From NCBI RefSeq assembly GCF_026626665.1, contig NZ_JAPNKE010000002.1, positions 8,700,001 to 8,764,000 of the forward strand: a DNA stretch of 64,000 nt, written 5' to 3'. The notes under the pieces were generated by a model, which was given only the letters and a program-made list of their open reading frames with translations, had not been told where the DNA came from and did not search any database. This document shows, one piece after another, positions 51,037 through 60,056 of this stretch. A program made the translations under genes and the position numbers. The number at the start of each line of letters is the position of its first letter. Position 1 is the first letter of the stretch. Source of the DNA: Nannocystis pusilla. Its GTDB lineage: Bacteria; Myxococcota_A; Polyangia; Nannocystales; Nannocystaceae.

Positions 51037-51714
51037 CGCCGACGCTCGAGATCGTGCGCACCTCGCAGCCGAGCGAGGCCGCGGCGGAGCGGCTGGCGCG
51101 GGCGATCGCCCGCGTCGACGCCCAGCGCGGCGCGTGCCGCCTGGCGATCCCCGGCGGCTCGGCGCTGGCCGTACTCCCGTATGTCCTCAAGGACCTGCCG
51201 CAAGGGACATGGTCGAGTACATCTCACGTGGGTCGACGAGCGCTGCGTGCCGGCCGGCTCCGAGGACAGCAACCGCGGGGCGTTCCTGCGGCTCGGGCTG
51301 CCGCCGCCGGGCGCGGCGCTGCCGCTGTGGGCCGACGACGACGCCGACCCGGCGCGCGCGGTGGAGCGGTTCGAGCGCGAGTTCATGCGCACCTTCGCGG
51401 GCGCGCTCGACGTGGCGCTGCTGGGCCTCGGCGAGGACGGGCACGTCGCCTCGCTGTTCCCCGGGCACCCGGCGCTGCAGGCCGCGGGGGCGGCGGTGTT
51501 CGTGGCCGACAGCCCGAAGCCGCCGGCGCGGCGGATGAGCCTGACGCTGCCGGTGCTGCGGAAGACGCCGCTGGCGGTGATGATGGCCGCGGGCGCGGGC
51601 AAGCGGGCCGCGCTGCGGCGAGTGACAAGGCGCGAGGCGGGGCTGCCGACGACGGCGCTCGCGTACCTCGTGATTGCGACCGACATCGATTCGGAGGGTG
51701 AGAGCGATGAGTGA
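51033..51714 (+). CDS. pgl: 6-phosphogluconolactonase (frameshift at a repeat copy)
   Basis: Hydrolyses 6-phosphogluconolactone, second step of the pathway. The N-terminal third (ACRLAIPGGSALAVLPYVLK) reads from ATG 51033. The rest (VHLTWVDERCVPAGSEDSNR, LGLGEDGHVASLFPGHPAL) reads in another frame. The frame is lost at about 51212-51218, exactly at a copy of the dispersed repeat (caagggacatggtcgag). A net of two bases missing or one extra restores WSxVHLTWVDER. Given the many similar breaks in this sequence, an error is more likely than a broken gene. It overlaps zwf by 4 nt and gnd by 8 nt. Confidence 0.88.
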
Positions 51715-53134
51715 GACAGGGCTGTGCGATCTGGCCGTGGTCGGCCTCGGCGTCATGGGCGGCAACCTCGCCCGCAACTTCGCCAGCCGCGGGTTGCGCG
51801 TGGCGGGCTATCAACGCACCGTCGAGCACGCGCACGCGCTGGCGGCGGCGCATCCGGAGGCGCACCTGCGGATCGCCTCCACGCTCGAGGAGCTGGTCGG
51901 GATGCTCGAGCGGCCGCGGCGGCTGGTATTGATGGTCAACGCCGGGCCGGCGGTCGACTCGGTGCTCGACCAGCTCGACCCGCTGCTCGAGGACGGCGAC
52001 ATCGTCGTCGACGGCGGCAACAGCCTCTACACCGACACCGACCGCCGGGTCGCGCGCGCCGAGGCGCGGCCGTGGCGGTTCGTCGGCATGGGCGTGTCGG
52101 GCGGCTCCGAGGGCGCGCTGCTCGGGCCGTCGATCATGCCGGGCGGCGACCGCTACGCGTGGGAGCGCCTGCGCCCGCCGCTCGAGGCGATCGCGGCCCG
52201 CAGCGCCTCGGGCGTGTGCGTGACCTACTGCGGGCGCGGCTCGGCCGGGCACTTCGTGAAGATGGTGCACAACGGCATCGAGTACGGCGACATGCAGCTG
52301 ATCGCCGAGGTCACGTCGTTGATGCGCGAGGGCATGGGCTGGCCCTGGGGACAGGTCGCCGACACGTTCGCCGAGTGGAACCGCGGCGAGCTCGAGAGCT
52401 ACTTGATCGAGATCACGGCCGACATCCTGCGCGCGCCCGACCCGCAGAACCCGGGGGCGCTGCTGATCGACGCGATCCTCGACCGCGCCGGGCAGAAGGG
52501 CACCGGCAAGTGGACGGTGGTGGCGGCGGCCGAGCACGGGGTGCCGATCCCGACGATCGCCGCGGCCGTCGACGCGCGCCTTCTGTCGGCCGCCAAGGAC
52601 CTGCGCACGCGCGCCGAGGCGGCGCTGCGGCCGGCTCGCGGGGTGATCCAGGGCGTCTCGTCGGCCGACCTGCGTGACGCGCTGTACGCCAGCAAGATCG
52701 CCAGCTACACCCAGGGCTTCGCGCTGCTGCAGGCGGCCAGCGAGGCCCGCGACTACGGCACCAACCTCGCCGAGGTCGCCCGGATCTGGACCGGCGGCTG
52801 CATCATCCGCGCGGTCTTCCTCGAGCGGATCCGGGCCGCCTTCGCCCAGGCCTCGGGCGACAAGTCCGAGCTGCTGGTGCTCGCGCCCGACTTCGCCGCC
52901 GACGTGGCGCGCCGCCTGCCCGGTTGGCGCCGCGTGGTCGCGGCGGCGGCTGCGGCCGGTCACCCGATCCCCGGGCTGTCCGCTTCGCTGGCGTGGTTCG
53001 ACACACTCACCCAGTCGCGCGGCAGCGCGTCGCTCATCCAGGCCCAGCGCGACTACTTCGGCAGTCACACCTACGAACGCGTGGACGCCCCCGGAGTGTT
53101 CGTCCACACCGAGTGGCCCAAGTCCTCGCAGTAG
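51707..53134 (+). CDS. gnd: 6-phosphogluconate dehydrogenase, decarboxylating
   Basis: Third oxidative step, giving ribulose-5-phosphate, CO2 and NADPH. 475 aa, typical of the long (GndA) form. The dinucleotide loop is VVGLGVMGGNLARNFASRG, and GNSLYTDTDRR and FVGMGVSGGSEGALLGPSIM follow. The catalytic motif GSAGHFVKMVHNGIEYGDMQ is intact, and the C-terminal helical part ends with QAQRDYFGSHTYERVD. It begins inside the end of pgl. Confidence 0.95.
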   Translation: MSETGLCDLAVVGLGVMGGNLARNFASRGLRVAGYQRTVEHAHALAAAHPEAHLRIASTLEELVGMLERPRRLVLMVNAGPAVDSVLDQLDPLLEDGDIVVDGGNSLYTDTDRRVARAEARPWRFVGMGVSGGSEGALLGPSIMPGGDRYAWERLRPPLEAIAARSASGVCVTYCGRGSAGHFVKMVHNGIEYGDMQLIAEVTSLMREGMGWPWGQVADTFAEWNRGELESYLIEITADILRAPDPQNPGALLIDAILDRAGQKGTGKWTVVAAAEHGVPIPTIAAAVDARLLSAAKDLRTRAEAALRPARGVIQGVSSADLRDALYASKIASYTQGFALLQAASEARDYGTNLAEVARIWTGGCIIRAVFLERIRAAFAQASGDKSELLVLAPDFAADVARRLPGWRRVVAAAAAAGHPIPGLSASLAWFDTLTQSRGSASLIQAQRDYFGSHTYERVDAPGVFVHTEWPKSSQ

Positions 53135-53165
53135 CGGCCCCGGCGACATTCGCCATAGTTGGGCC

Positions 53166-55481
53166 ATGGCGACGTACATCGCATGGCTCTCCGAGCTGTC
53201 GGCCGCCGACGTCCCGAGCGTCGGCGGCAAGGGCGCTAACCTCGGCGAGATGACCCGCGCCGGCCTGCCCGTGCCCGGCGGCTTCGTCGTCACCACGGCG
53301 GCGTTCCTCGCCGCGGTCGACGCCGCCGGCGTGCGGGCCGAGCTCTTCGACATGTTCAAAAAGGCAGACGCCGAGTCGCCGCAGGGGCTGGCGGAGGCGT
53401 CGGCGCGGATGCGGGCGCTGATCCAGCGGGCGGGCGTGCCGGCGGACGTGCGGGCGGCGGTCGCCGGGGCCTACGCGGAGCTCGGGGCGGACGTGGCGGT
53501 CGCGGTGCGGTCGTCGGCGACCAGCGAGGACACCGGCTCGACGTCGTTCGCGGGGATGCACGAGACGTACACCAACGTCGTCGGCGCCGCGGCGCTGTGC
53601 GAGCGGATCGTCGCCTGCTGGGCCTCGGCCTACGGGCAGCGGGCGCTCGCGTACCGCAAGGCCGAGAGCATCGGCGAGGAGCCGACGATCGCGGTGGTGG
53701 TGCAGGCGATGGTCGACGCGGCCCGCTCGGGGGTGATGTTCACCGCCGACCCGGCCAGCGGCGACCGCGAGACGGTCGTCATCGAGGCGGCGTTCGGCCT
53801 CGGCGAGGTGGTGGTCGGCGGGCAGGTCGAGGTCGACACCTACGTGCTGGCCAAGGCCGGGCCGACGGTCCGCTCGGCGCGCGTCGGGTCGAAGCAATTC
53901 AAGATCGTCCGCGACGCCCGCGGGCACGAGAGCAAGGTGTCTCTCGGGACAGACGAGGCGAACCGCCGGGTCCTGAGCGACGAGGAGCTGCTGCAGCTCG
54001 CGCGCCTCGGGGCGCAGGTCGAGGCGCACTACGGGGCGCCGCAGGACATCGAGTGGGCCGAGGCCGGCGGCGCGTTCTTCCTCGTGCAGACGCGGCCGAT
54101 CACGACCCTGCAGAAGGCCGCGCCGGGGCCGTCCGAGGCGGAGCGCGGGCGCGTGCTGCTGCACGGGCTCGGGGCGTCGCCCGGGACGGCCAGCGGCAAG
54201 GTCCGGGTGCTGCGCTCGCCCGACGAGGCCGGCCGCCTCGAGGCGGGCGAGGTCCTGGTCGCGGCGATGACGTCGCCCGACTGGGTGCCGACGATGCGCC
54301 GCGCCGCCGCGGTCGTGACCGACTCCGGCGGGATGACCTGTCACGCGGCGATCGTCAGCCGCGAGCTGAAGATCCCCGCGATCGTCGGCGCGCGCGAGGC
54401 GACCCGCGTGCTGCGCGACGGCGAGCTGGTGACGGTCGACGGCAAGCGCGGGCAGGTGCTCGCCGGCGCGAAGCCGGAGCGCGTGGAGGTGGTGACTCCG
54501 AGCGTCGGCGAACCGACCGCGCCGAGCGAGGCGCTGGCGACCCGGCTGTACGTCAACCTGGCGCTGGCCGAGCGCGCGGCCGAGGCGGCGGCGCTGCCGG
54601 TCGACGGGGTGGGGCTCCTGCGGGCGGAGTTCATGATCCTCGACGCGCTGGCCGGGCAGCACCCGCGCGACCTGGTGGCCCGCGGGGGCGGCCGCGAATT
54701 CGTGGCGGCGATGACGGAGCGCCTGCGGCAGATCGCGCGAGCGTTCGCGCCGCGGCCGGTGATCTACCGGACCTACGACTTCCGCAGCAACGAGTTCCGC
54801 GGGCTCAGCGGCGGCGAGCGCCACGAGCCGCGCGAGGACAACCCGATGATCGGGTACCGCGGCTGCTTCCGCTACATCAAGGATCCCGCGCTGTTCGACC
54901 TCGAGCTCGAGGCGCTGGCGCAGGTCCGCGAGGAGTCACAAAACCTGCACGTGATGATCCCGTTCGTGCGCACCCGATGGGAGCTCGAGCGCTGCCTGGA
55001 GCGCCTCGACAAGAGCCCGCTCGGGAGCGACCGCGGCCTGCTGCGCTGGGTGATGGCGGAGGTGCCGTCGGTGGCGTTTTGGATCCCCGAGTACGCGCGC
55101 ATGGGGATCCACGGGGTCTCGATCGGCTCGAACGACCTCACGCAATTGATGCTCGGGGTCGACCGCGACTCGGAGCTGTGCGCCGAGCTGTTCGACGAGT
55201 CCGACGCGGCGGTGGTCGACGCGATCGCCCGCATCATCGCCACGGCGCGCGCGCACGGCCTCACGTCGTCGCTGTGCGGGCAGGCGCCGTCGAACCGGCC
55301 CGAATTCGCGGAGACGCTGGTGCGCCTCGGGATCACGTCGATCTCGGTCAACGTCGACGCGGTCCACCAGACCCGCGCGACCGTGGCCGCCGCCGAGAAG
55401 CGGCTGCTGCTGGCGGCTGCGCGTTCGGGCATGTCCGAAGGGGCATGTCCGAAGGAGTCGCCGCTGCGTCGAGAACTATGA
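53166..55481 (+). CDS. ppsA: Phosphoenolpyruvate synthase (pyruvate, water dikinase)
   Basis: Makes PEP from pyruvate and ATP. 771 aa, close to PpsA length. The ATP-grasp N-terminal domain has SVGGKGANLGEMTRAGLPVP and AVRSSATSEDTGSTSFAGMH. The swivelling domain has the phospho-His motif DSGGMTCHAAIVSREL. The PEP/pyruvate TIM barrel has LLRAEFMI, RTYDFRSNEFRGL, SIGSNDLTQLMLGVDRDS and SSLCGQAPS. CATAGT lies 6 nt before the ATG, so it may also have its own promoter. The extreme C-terminus (SGMSEGACPKES) is encoded by two copies of the dispersed repeat (55427-55455). Confidence 0.94.
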   Translation: MATYIAWLSELSAADVPSVGGKGANLGEMTRAGLPVPGGFVVTTAAFLAAVDAAGVRAELFDMFKKADAESPQGLAEASARMRALIQRAGVPADVRAAVAGAYAELGADVAVAVRSSATSEDTGSTSFAGMHETYTNVVGAAALCERIVACWASAYGQRALAYRKAESIGEEPTIAVVVQAMVDAARSGVMFTADPASGDRETVVIEAAFGLGEVVVGGQVEVDTYVLAKAGPTVRSARVGSKQFKIVRDARGHESKVSLGTDEANRRVLSDEELLQLARLGAQVEAHYGAPQDIEWAEAGGAFFLVQTRPITTLQKAAPGPSEAERGRVLLHGLGASPGTASGKVRVLRSPDEAGRLEAGEVLVAAMTSPDWVPTMRRAAAVVTDSGGMTCHAAIVSRELKIPAIVGAREATRVLRDGELVTVDGKRGQVLAGAKPERVEVVTPSVGEPTAPSEALATRLYVNLALAERAAEAAALPVDGVGLLRAEFMILDALAGQHPRDLVARGGGREFVAAMTERLRQIARAFAPRPVIYRTYDFRSNEFRGLSGGERHEPREDNPMIGYRGCFRYIKDPALFDLELEALAQVREESQNLHVMIPFVRTRWELERCLERLDKSPLGSDRGLLRWVMAEVPSVAFWIPEYARMGIHGVSIGSNDLTQLMLGVDRDSELCAELFDESDAAVVDAIARIIATARAHGLTSSLCGQAPSNRPEFAETLVRLGITSISVNVDAVHQTRATVAAAEKRLLLAAARSGMSEGACPKESPLRREL

Positions 55482-55560
55482 CGATTGTCCCGAGAGACAT
55501 GTCATGAGGATGACGCGGTCGCGCGATTGGCCAGATGTTTGAAGGGACATGTCCCGAGCG
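55482..55560. repeat. Dispersed repeat copies between convergent genes
   Basis: Two copies (ttgtcccgagagacatgtcat, 55485-55505; atgtttgaagggacatgtcccg, 55535-55556) lie between ppsA and a minus-strand lipoprotein gene and probably act as terminators. Confidence 0.65.
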
Positions 55561-55576
55561 CCGGGTTCGTCGCCGG

Positions 55577-56472
55577 TCACGGCAGGCGGCACACGCCGAG
55601 GTGCAGGCACTGCGGGGCCTCGTCGGGCCCGTAGAACGGCTGGCAGGCCTGGCCCGCGCCCGGACACCCAGAAGGCTGGGTGAGGTCGCACCACGGGACG
55701 CAGCAGCCGGCGGCGTCCGGATCGCACTCGAGCGCCGCGCCCGGGTCGGCGCAGTGGAGGCCGGGGTCGCACTCGCTGCCGTCGTTGCAACCGTCGCCGA
55801 AGGCGCCCGCGGAGCCGGAGGCGTCGGTCAGACACTCGAACACGAGGCCGCGGCCGAGCGCGAGCGGGACGCACACCTGGGAGTCGGAGCAGGGATCGTG
55901 GATCGGGTCACAACCCGGGAGGCAGACGGACAGGCCAGAGCCGGAGATCGAGCACCAGTGGGCGGTGCTGCACTCGGGCAGGCCCAACGGCGGACAGCGG
56001 GGGCGTCGGGGCTGCCGGTGCAGAACGAGACGCAGACGCGGTCGGACGGATCGGCGGCCTGCTCGTAACAGAGGGAGCCGGCGGCGCACGAGTCGAGGCC
56101 GTCGAACGCGTGCTCGCCGGTCGAGCACGGCTCGCCCGGATGGTCGGGATCGCGGGCGACGGGGACGCAGCGAAAGGTGTCGAGCGGGCCGCTGCCGCTC
56201 AGCGCGGTGCACTTCTGTCCTTCGGGACAGTCTTGGAGAAAGAGGTCGCACTCGAGGATGGCGGCGTCGGGGCGCGCGATGAAGGCGCCCGCGCTGGCGT
56301 CGTCGCCGGTGGTCGGCGTCGCGGTGGTGAGGGTCGTGAAGGTCGAGGTCGAGCCGCCGAGCGAGGTCGTGGTGGTGGTGCCGTCGCCGGTCTGATACGC
56401 GGGGCCGGTGCCACACGCGAGCAGGCCGGTCAGCGCGAGTGCGACGACAGGGGACGAACACGACCTCCGCAT
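55577..56472 (-). CDS. Cys-rich lipoprotein with Thr-rich linker (one frameshift)
   Basis: About 298 aa after repair. The signal MRRSCSSPVVALALTGLLAC ends in LLAC. A Thr/Ser linker (residues ~25-60) leads to a Cys-rich region of repeated motifs (CDLFLQDCPEGQKCTALSG; CSTGEHAFDGLDSCAAGSLC; GCNDGSECDPGLHC) like the disulfide-rich repeats of myxobacterial surface lipoproteins. One base is missing at about 55995-56000, joining GSPDAPA to CPPLGLPECS. TACTCT (56480-56485) is 7 nt before the ATG. A perfect repeat copy CTGTCCttcGGGACAG (56217-56232) encodes DCPEGQK. Confidence 0.75.
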
Positions 56473-56520
56473 CGCGCCCAGAGTAGCAGCGCTGCGCCGG
56501 CGGCGACCGGCAGGGTCCTA

Positions 56521-56550
56521 GTACAGCCGCTCCGAAGTTCTCCAGGGGTT
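56521..56550 (+). repeat. Left terminal inverted repeat of the IS630 element
   Basis: 30 bp starting gtacagccgctccgaagttc; matches the right end at 26 of 30 positions. Confidence 0.85.
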
Positions 56551-56644
56551 TATCGACGGCGGCGGTTCATGGATCCACCTGGATCCATCGCTGAAGGGGC
56601 CGTAGGCCTTGAAATAGAGAGCGCGCGAAAACGATCTCATTGGT

Positions 56645-57751
56645 GTGCCGGGACCGAGAGCGCAGCGACTCCGCCTGGCGCCGTCCGTCCGCAAGGAGCT
56701 GGAGGCGCTGGCGCGGAGTCGTTGCATCGAGGCGCGCCTGGTTCAGCGAGCCAGGATCGTGCTGCTGGCGGCCCAAGGGCTCCCGAACGCCGAGATTGCT
56801 CGGCGAGTGGGCTGCCACGTCGACACCGTGAGGCAGTGGCGCCAGCGCTTCGCCGAGGACGGCCGGGTGAGCACGCTCGCAGATCTGCCGCGCAGCGGCC
56901 GTCCAGCGCGGGTCTCCGCGGCAACGCGGTGCGAGCTCATCAAGCTCGCATGCGACAAGCCGGAAAACCACGGTGTCAAGCACCAGACCACGTGGACCTA
57001 CGGGGCCCTGGCGAAGGTGCTGCTGCGCGAGACGGGCGTGAAGCTCAGCGTGTCCGAGGTGGGCAGGATCCTCCGCAACGAGGACTTCAGACCTCACAAG
57101 ATGAGGTTGTGGCTGCACAGCCCCGATCCTGAGTTCTGTCCCAAAGTACAGCATATCTGCGACCTCTATCATCACCCGCCGGACGAGGCTCATGTCATCT
57201 GCGTCGACGAGAAGACCGGCATGCAAGCACTCGGACGCCGGTTTCCGACCAAGCTTCCGGCCCCTGGACGGGCCGGTCGCTTCGAGTTCGAGTACATCCG
57301 ACGTGGTACGTGGTGCCTGTTCGGCGCCTTCGATGTTCGCACCGGCGAGCTGTTCGGCGAGTGCAAGGCAGGGCGCGAAGCCAAGGACCTCGTCGCATTC
57401 ATGGAGGGCCTGGCGCGCAAGTACCCGACCGGCGACGTGTACGTCGTCTGGGACAACCTCAACATCCACTACGATGGTCGAGAGGAGCGCTGGGCCCGCT
57501 TCAACAAGCGTCACGGCGGCCGGTTCCACTTCGTCTACACGCCGCTGCACGCGTCGTGGGTCAACCAGATCGAGATCTGGTTCTCGCTGCTCCAGCGTCG
57601 CGTCCTGCGCCACGCCGACTTCCCCGACGCCGACGCGTTGCTTCGCGCCGTGAGGGGCTTCATCCGGCACTGGAACCGCAAGGAGGCCCACCCGTTCAAC
57701 TGGACCTTCCGCGGCCACTTCGTCCAGAATGAGCGGCGACTCGCCTCATGA
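56645..57751 (+). CDS. IS630-family transposase
   Basis: A 368-residue DDE transposase. The N-terminal helix-turn-helix (LPNAEIARRVGCHVDTVRQW) and linker RSGRPARVS precede the catalytic domain. The catalytic triad is visible as Asp in VICVDEKTG, Asp in VYVVWDNLNIHY and Glu in WVNQIEIWFSLLQRR. The reading frame is intact, so the element may still be active. GTG start at 56645. The stop overlaps the next gene (ATGA). Confidence 0.92.
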   Translation: MPGPRAQRLRLAPSVRKELEALARSRCIEARLVQRARIVLLAAQGLPNAEIARRVGCHVDTVRQWRQRFAEDGRVSTLADLPRSGRPARVSAATRCELIKLACDKPENHGVKHQTTWTYGALAKVLLRETGVKLSVSEVGRILRNEDFRPHKMRLWLHSPDPEFCPKVQHICDLYHHPPDEAHVICVDEKTGMQALGRRFPTKLPAPGRAGRFEFEYIRRGTWCLFGAFDVRTGELFGECKAGREAKDLVAFMEGLARKYPTGDVYVVWDNLNIHYDGREERWARFNKRHGGRFHFVYTPLHASWVNQIEIWFSLLQRRVLRHADFPDADALLRAVRGFIRHWNRKEAHPFNWTFRGHFVQNERRLAS

Positions 57752-58071
57752 GCCGCCCTCGAACCACCGCCCGCCGCGCCGTCCCCGACACGGACGACGA
57801 CCTTCGCGCCGTCGAACAGTTCTTTCGCCGTCGTCCAAACCTCGCGCACATCCGCGTCCGCCACCGCGGGGCGCTCATCACCCTCGAGTCCGGTCCCTCA
57901 AACGACCCTATCCCGCACGCTCGCCTGCGCCGCGTGGCCGGCCAGATCTGGCAGCTTGAGATGGCCACCCACACGGGCCGCTGGCAACCGACTCCCCTCC
58001 GCGCCCCCCGCGACGCACTGCTCGAGGCGCTCGTCGCGGACTTCGGGTGGGTCCTCACGCCACAGGCCTAA
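57748..58071 (+). CDS. Small accessory protein of the IS630 element
   Basis: A 107-residue basic protein coupled to the transposase by a 4-nt overlap and ending 1 nt before the right inverted repeat, so it is part of the element. Pattern: a short helix (DDDLRAVEQFFRRRP), then beta strands (LAHIRVRHRGALITLES; RRVAGQIWQLEMATHTG) and a C-terminal helix. No known family is recognised. It could be an accessory or regulatory factor for transposition. Confidence 0.65.
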   Translation: MSRPRTTARRAVPDTDDDLRAVEQFFRRRPNLAHIRVRHRGALITLESGPSNDPIPHARLRRVAGQIWQLEMATHTGRWQPTPLRAPRDALLEALVADFGWVLTPQA

Positions 58072-58072
58072 C

Positions 58073-58102
58073 AACCCTCGAAGAACTTCGGGGCGGCTGT
58101 AC
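58073..58102 (-). repeat. Right terminal inverted repeat of the IS630 element
   Basis: 30 bp, reverse strand starting gtacagccgccccgaagttc; followed by TA. Confidence 0.85.
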
Positions 58103-58237
58103 TAGTGCCGAGACGACGGCCTCGGCCCGCGAGTGCTGCGAGCAACACGCGACGCGCGGCAAAGCGAGGCGAGGTGACCCTGGAGCCGCGAGCAGATGAC
58201 GCGGGTGCAAGGTGAGGTCGTCGTGTGAGGTGCATGC

Positions 58238-59221
58238 TCACGGGACGAGGACCGCGGCGCCCGTGAAAGCGCCGGCGCGCAGGTCCGCCAGAGCCCGATT
58301 GGCCTGATCCAGCGGATAGGTGTGCGTGGCGAGCACGAGCGGGGTGCGGGCCGCGGCGGCGAAGAAGGCGTGACCGTCGGCGCGGGTCAGGTTGGCGACC
58401 GAACGCACCACGCGTTCGCCCCACAGCAGGCGGTAGGGGAAGCCGGGGATGTCGCTCATGTGAATGCCGCCGCAGACGACCACGCCGCCGGGACGCACGG
58501 CCTGGAGAGCGAGGGGGACGAGCGCGCCGACGGGGGCGAACAGGATCGCGGCGTCGAGCGGTTCGGGGGCGGGCTCGTCGGAGCCGCCGGCCCACGTCGC
58601 GCCGAGGCTGCGCGCGAAGCTCTGGGCCTCGAGGTCGCCCGGGCGAGTGAAGGCGTGGACGCGGCGGCCCTCGTGCGCGGCGAGCTGACAGAGGATGTGC
58701 GCGGCGGCACCGAAGCCGTAGAGGCCGAGCGCGACCGGGTTGCCGGCCAGGCGGTAGCTTCGGTAGCCGATGAGGCCGGCGCACAGCAGCGGAGCGGCCT
58801 CGACGTCGCGGTAGCGCGCGGGCAACTCGAAGCAGAAGCGCGCGTCGGCGACCGCGTACTCGGCGTAACCACCGTCGAGGGTGTAGCCGGTGAAGCGCGC
58901 GGCGGGGCACAGGTTCTCCTGTCCCCGGAGACAGGCGTTGCAATGTCCGCAGGCGCCGCCGAGCCACGGGACACCGACACGTGTCCCGAGAGGCAGGCCG
59001 CTGGCGTCCGCGCCGCGAGCGACGATCCGGCCGACGACCTCGTGGCCGCAGACGAGCGGGAGCGACGGGTCGGGCAGGTCGCCGTCGATGACGTGCAGGT
59101 CGGTGCGACACACGCCGCAGGCGGCGACCTGGATCACGACTTGATGGCGGGCCGGCTCGGGGACCGGTCGTTCGACGAGCCGCAACGGGTCGCCGACGCG
59201 CTCCAAGATCATCGCGCGCAT
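58238..59221 (-). CDS. Zinc-dependent alcohol dehydrogenase (MDR family)
   Basis: A 327-residue medium-chain dehydrogenase. Catalytic zinc ligands are in CGVCRTDLHVIDG and the GHEVVG motif (CGHEVVGRIVARG). The structural-zinc loop with four Cys is CGHCNACLRGQENLC. The Rossmann glycine motif is degenerate (LGLYGFGAAAHILCQL) but in place. Closest to AdhA-type zinc alcohol dehydrogenases. It starts 1 nt after the stop of the upstream unknown gene, so they form an operon. The cofactor preference is not clear. Confidence 0.9.
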   Translation of the reverse strand: MRAMILERVGDPLRLVERPVPEPARHQVVIQVAACGVCRTDLHVIDGDLPDPSLPLVCGHEVVGRIVARGADASGLPLGTRVGVPWLGGACGHCNACLRGQENLCPAARFTGYTLDGGYAEYAVADARFCFELPARYRDVEAAPLLCAGLIGYRSYRLAGNPVALGLYGFGAAAHILCQLAAHEGRRVHAFTRPGDLEAQSFARSLGATWAGGSDEPAPEPLDAAILFAPVGALVPLALQAVRPGGVVVCGGIHMSDIPGFPYRLLWGERVVRSVANLTRADGHAFFAAAARTPLVLATHTYPLDQANRALADLRAGAFTGAAVLVP

Positions 59222-59222
59222 G

Positions 59223-59864
59223 TCAGGAGGTCGGTGCCTCGAGGGCGACCGCGGCGCGCCGGATCGCCCCGAGCCAGGGGGTGGCCTTGCGGATCAGGCC
59301 GTGGACGTGGATCGGCTGCCCGAGCACGAGGTCGTCGCGGCGCAGGACGTCGAGGGTGAAGCTGACCTCGCACGGGCCGCCGCGGTCGGCGGTGACGAGC
59401 CGCAGCTGGTCGCCGCCGTCGATGATGAGCTCCCCCGCGAGCGCGCCGTAACCGACGGTGCCCTCGCCCCCGACGCCGGAGACGGCGGCGAGCTGAGCGG
59501 CGTCGAGCCGCCGCAGGTGCAGCTCGTGGACGACCTGGGCCCGCTTGGCGACGAGCACGAGCTCGCCGTCGGCGTCGCGTTCGAGCACGCCGGTGAGCAG
59601 GACGTCGTGGCCGAAGAAGTCCCGCAAGCCGCGTGGATGCCGGCCGCCCGGCCCGGCCAGGCGCGGCGAAAAGTCGTCCATCGGCAACCACGGGGTGACG
59701 CGCAGCCGCCGACCCTGGGTGTCCTCGAGGACAGGCCACATGGCGGCGACGCCGTCGCCGCCGCACCGCCGCAGGTGCCCGCGGCCGGTGACGAGCCGCC
59801 GCAAGAGCCGGTCGGCGTGCTCGAGCAGCGTGCTGAGATCGATGGCACGCGAGGCGTCATACAT
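59223..59864 (-). CDS. Hypothetical protein
   Basis: A 213-residue protein that is not recognised. It begins MYDASRAIDLSTLLEHADRL and has beta-rich parts (DVLLTGVLERDADGELVLVA; DQLRLVTADRGGPCEVSFTL; DLVLGQPIHVHGLIRKAT) that suggest an OB-like or similar fold. Co-directional with and immediately upstream of the alcohol dehydrogenase. A repeat copy (cctcgaggacaggccacatgg) is in frame as MWPVLED near residue 55. Confidence 0.55.
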   Translation of the reverse strand: MYDASRAIDLSTLLEHADRLLRRLVTGRGHLRRCGGDGVAAMWPVLEDTQGRRLRVTPWLPMDDFSPRLAGPGGRHPRGLRDFFGHDVLLTGVLERDADGELVLVAKRAQVVHELHLRRLDAAQLAAVSGVGGEGTVGYGALAGELIIDGGDQLRLVTADRGGPCEVSFTLDVLRRDDLVLGQPIHVHGLIRKATPWLGAIRRAAVALEAPTS

Positions 59865-60056
59865 GGCCGGGAACCATGGCCGGCGGCGCCGCCGCGGCAA
59901 CCACGAGAGCCACCAAGTCGAACACGGCCGAGCTCACGAAGTTGTGGTGGCGAGACAGCCGCCGGCGCGGCGCTCACGGCGGTCGTTGTGGTGCGGCGCG
60001 CCGAGCGAACGACGGACGAGACGAGGATGTCTCAAAGGTCATGTGGCGACACCGAG

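Larger units (their letters stand above)
56521..58102 (+). mobile_element. Complete IS630-family insertion sequence
   Basis: A 1582-bp element bounded by 30-bp terminal inverted repeats that match at 26 of 30 positions (both start GTACAGCCGC). It is flanked by TA on both sides (56519-56520 and 58103-58104), the target duplication expected for IS630/Tc1-mariner elements. It carries an intact DDE transposase and a second overlapping gene that ends just before the right repeat. Insertion lies 35 bp behind the promoter box of the minus-strand lipoprotein gene. Confidence 0.88.

Noticed and set aside
57128..57151. tgtcccaaagtaca inside the transposase as another repeat copy
   Set aside because: Only the half-site matches and it lies in a conserved transposase segment of a mobile element; probably chance.
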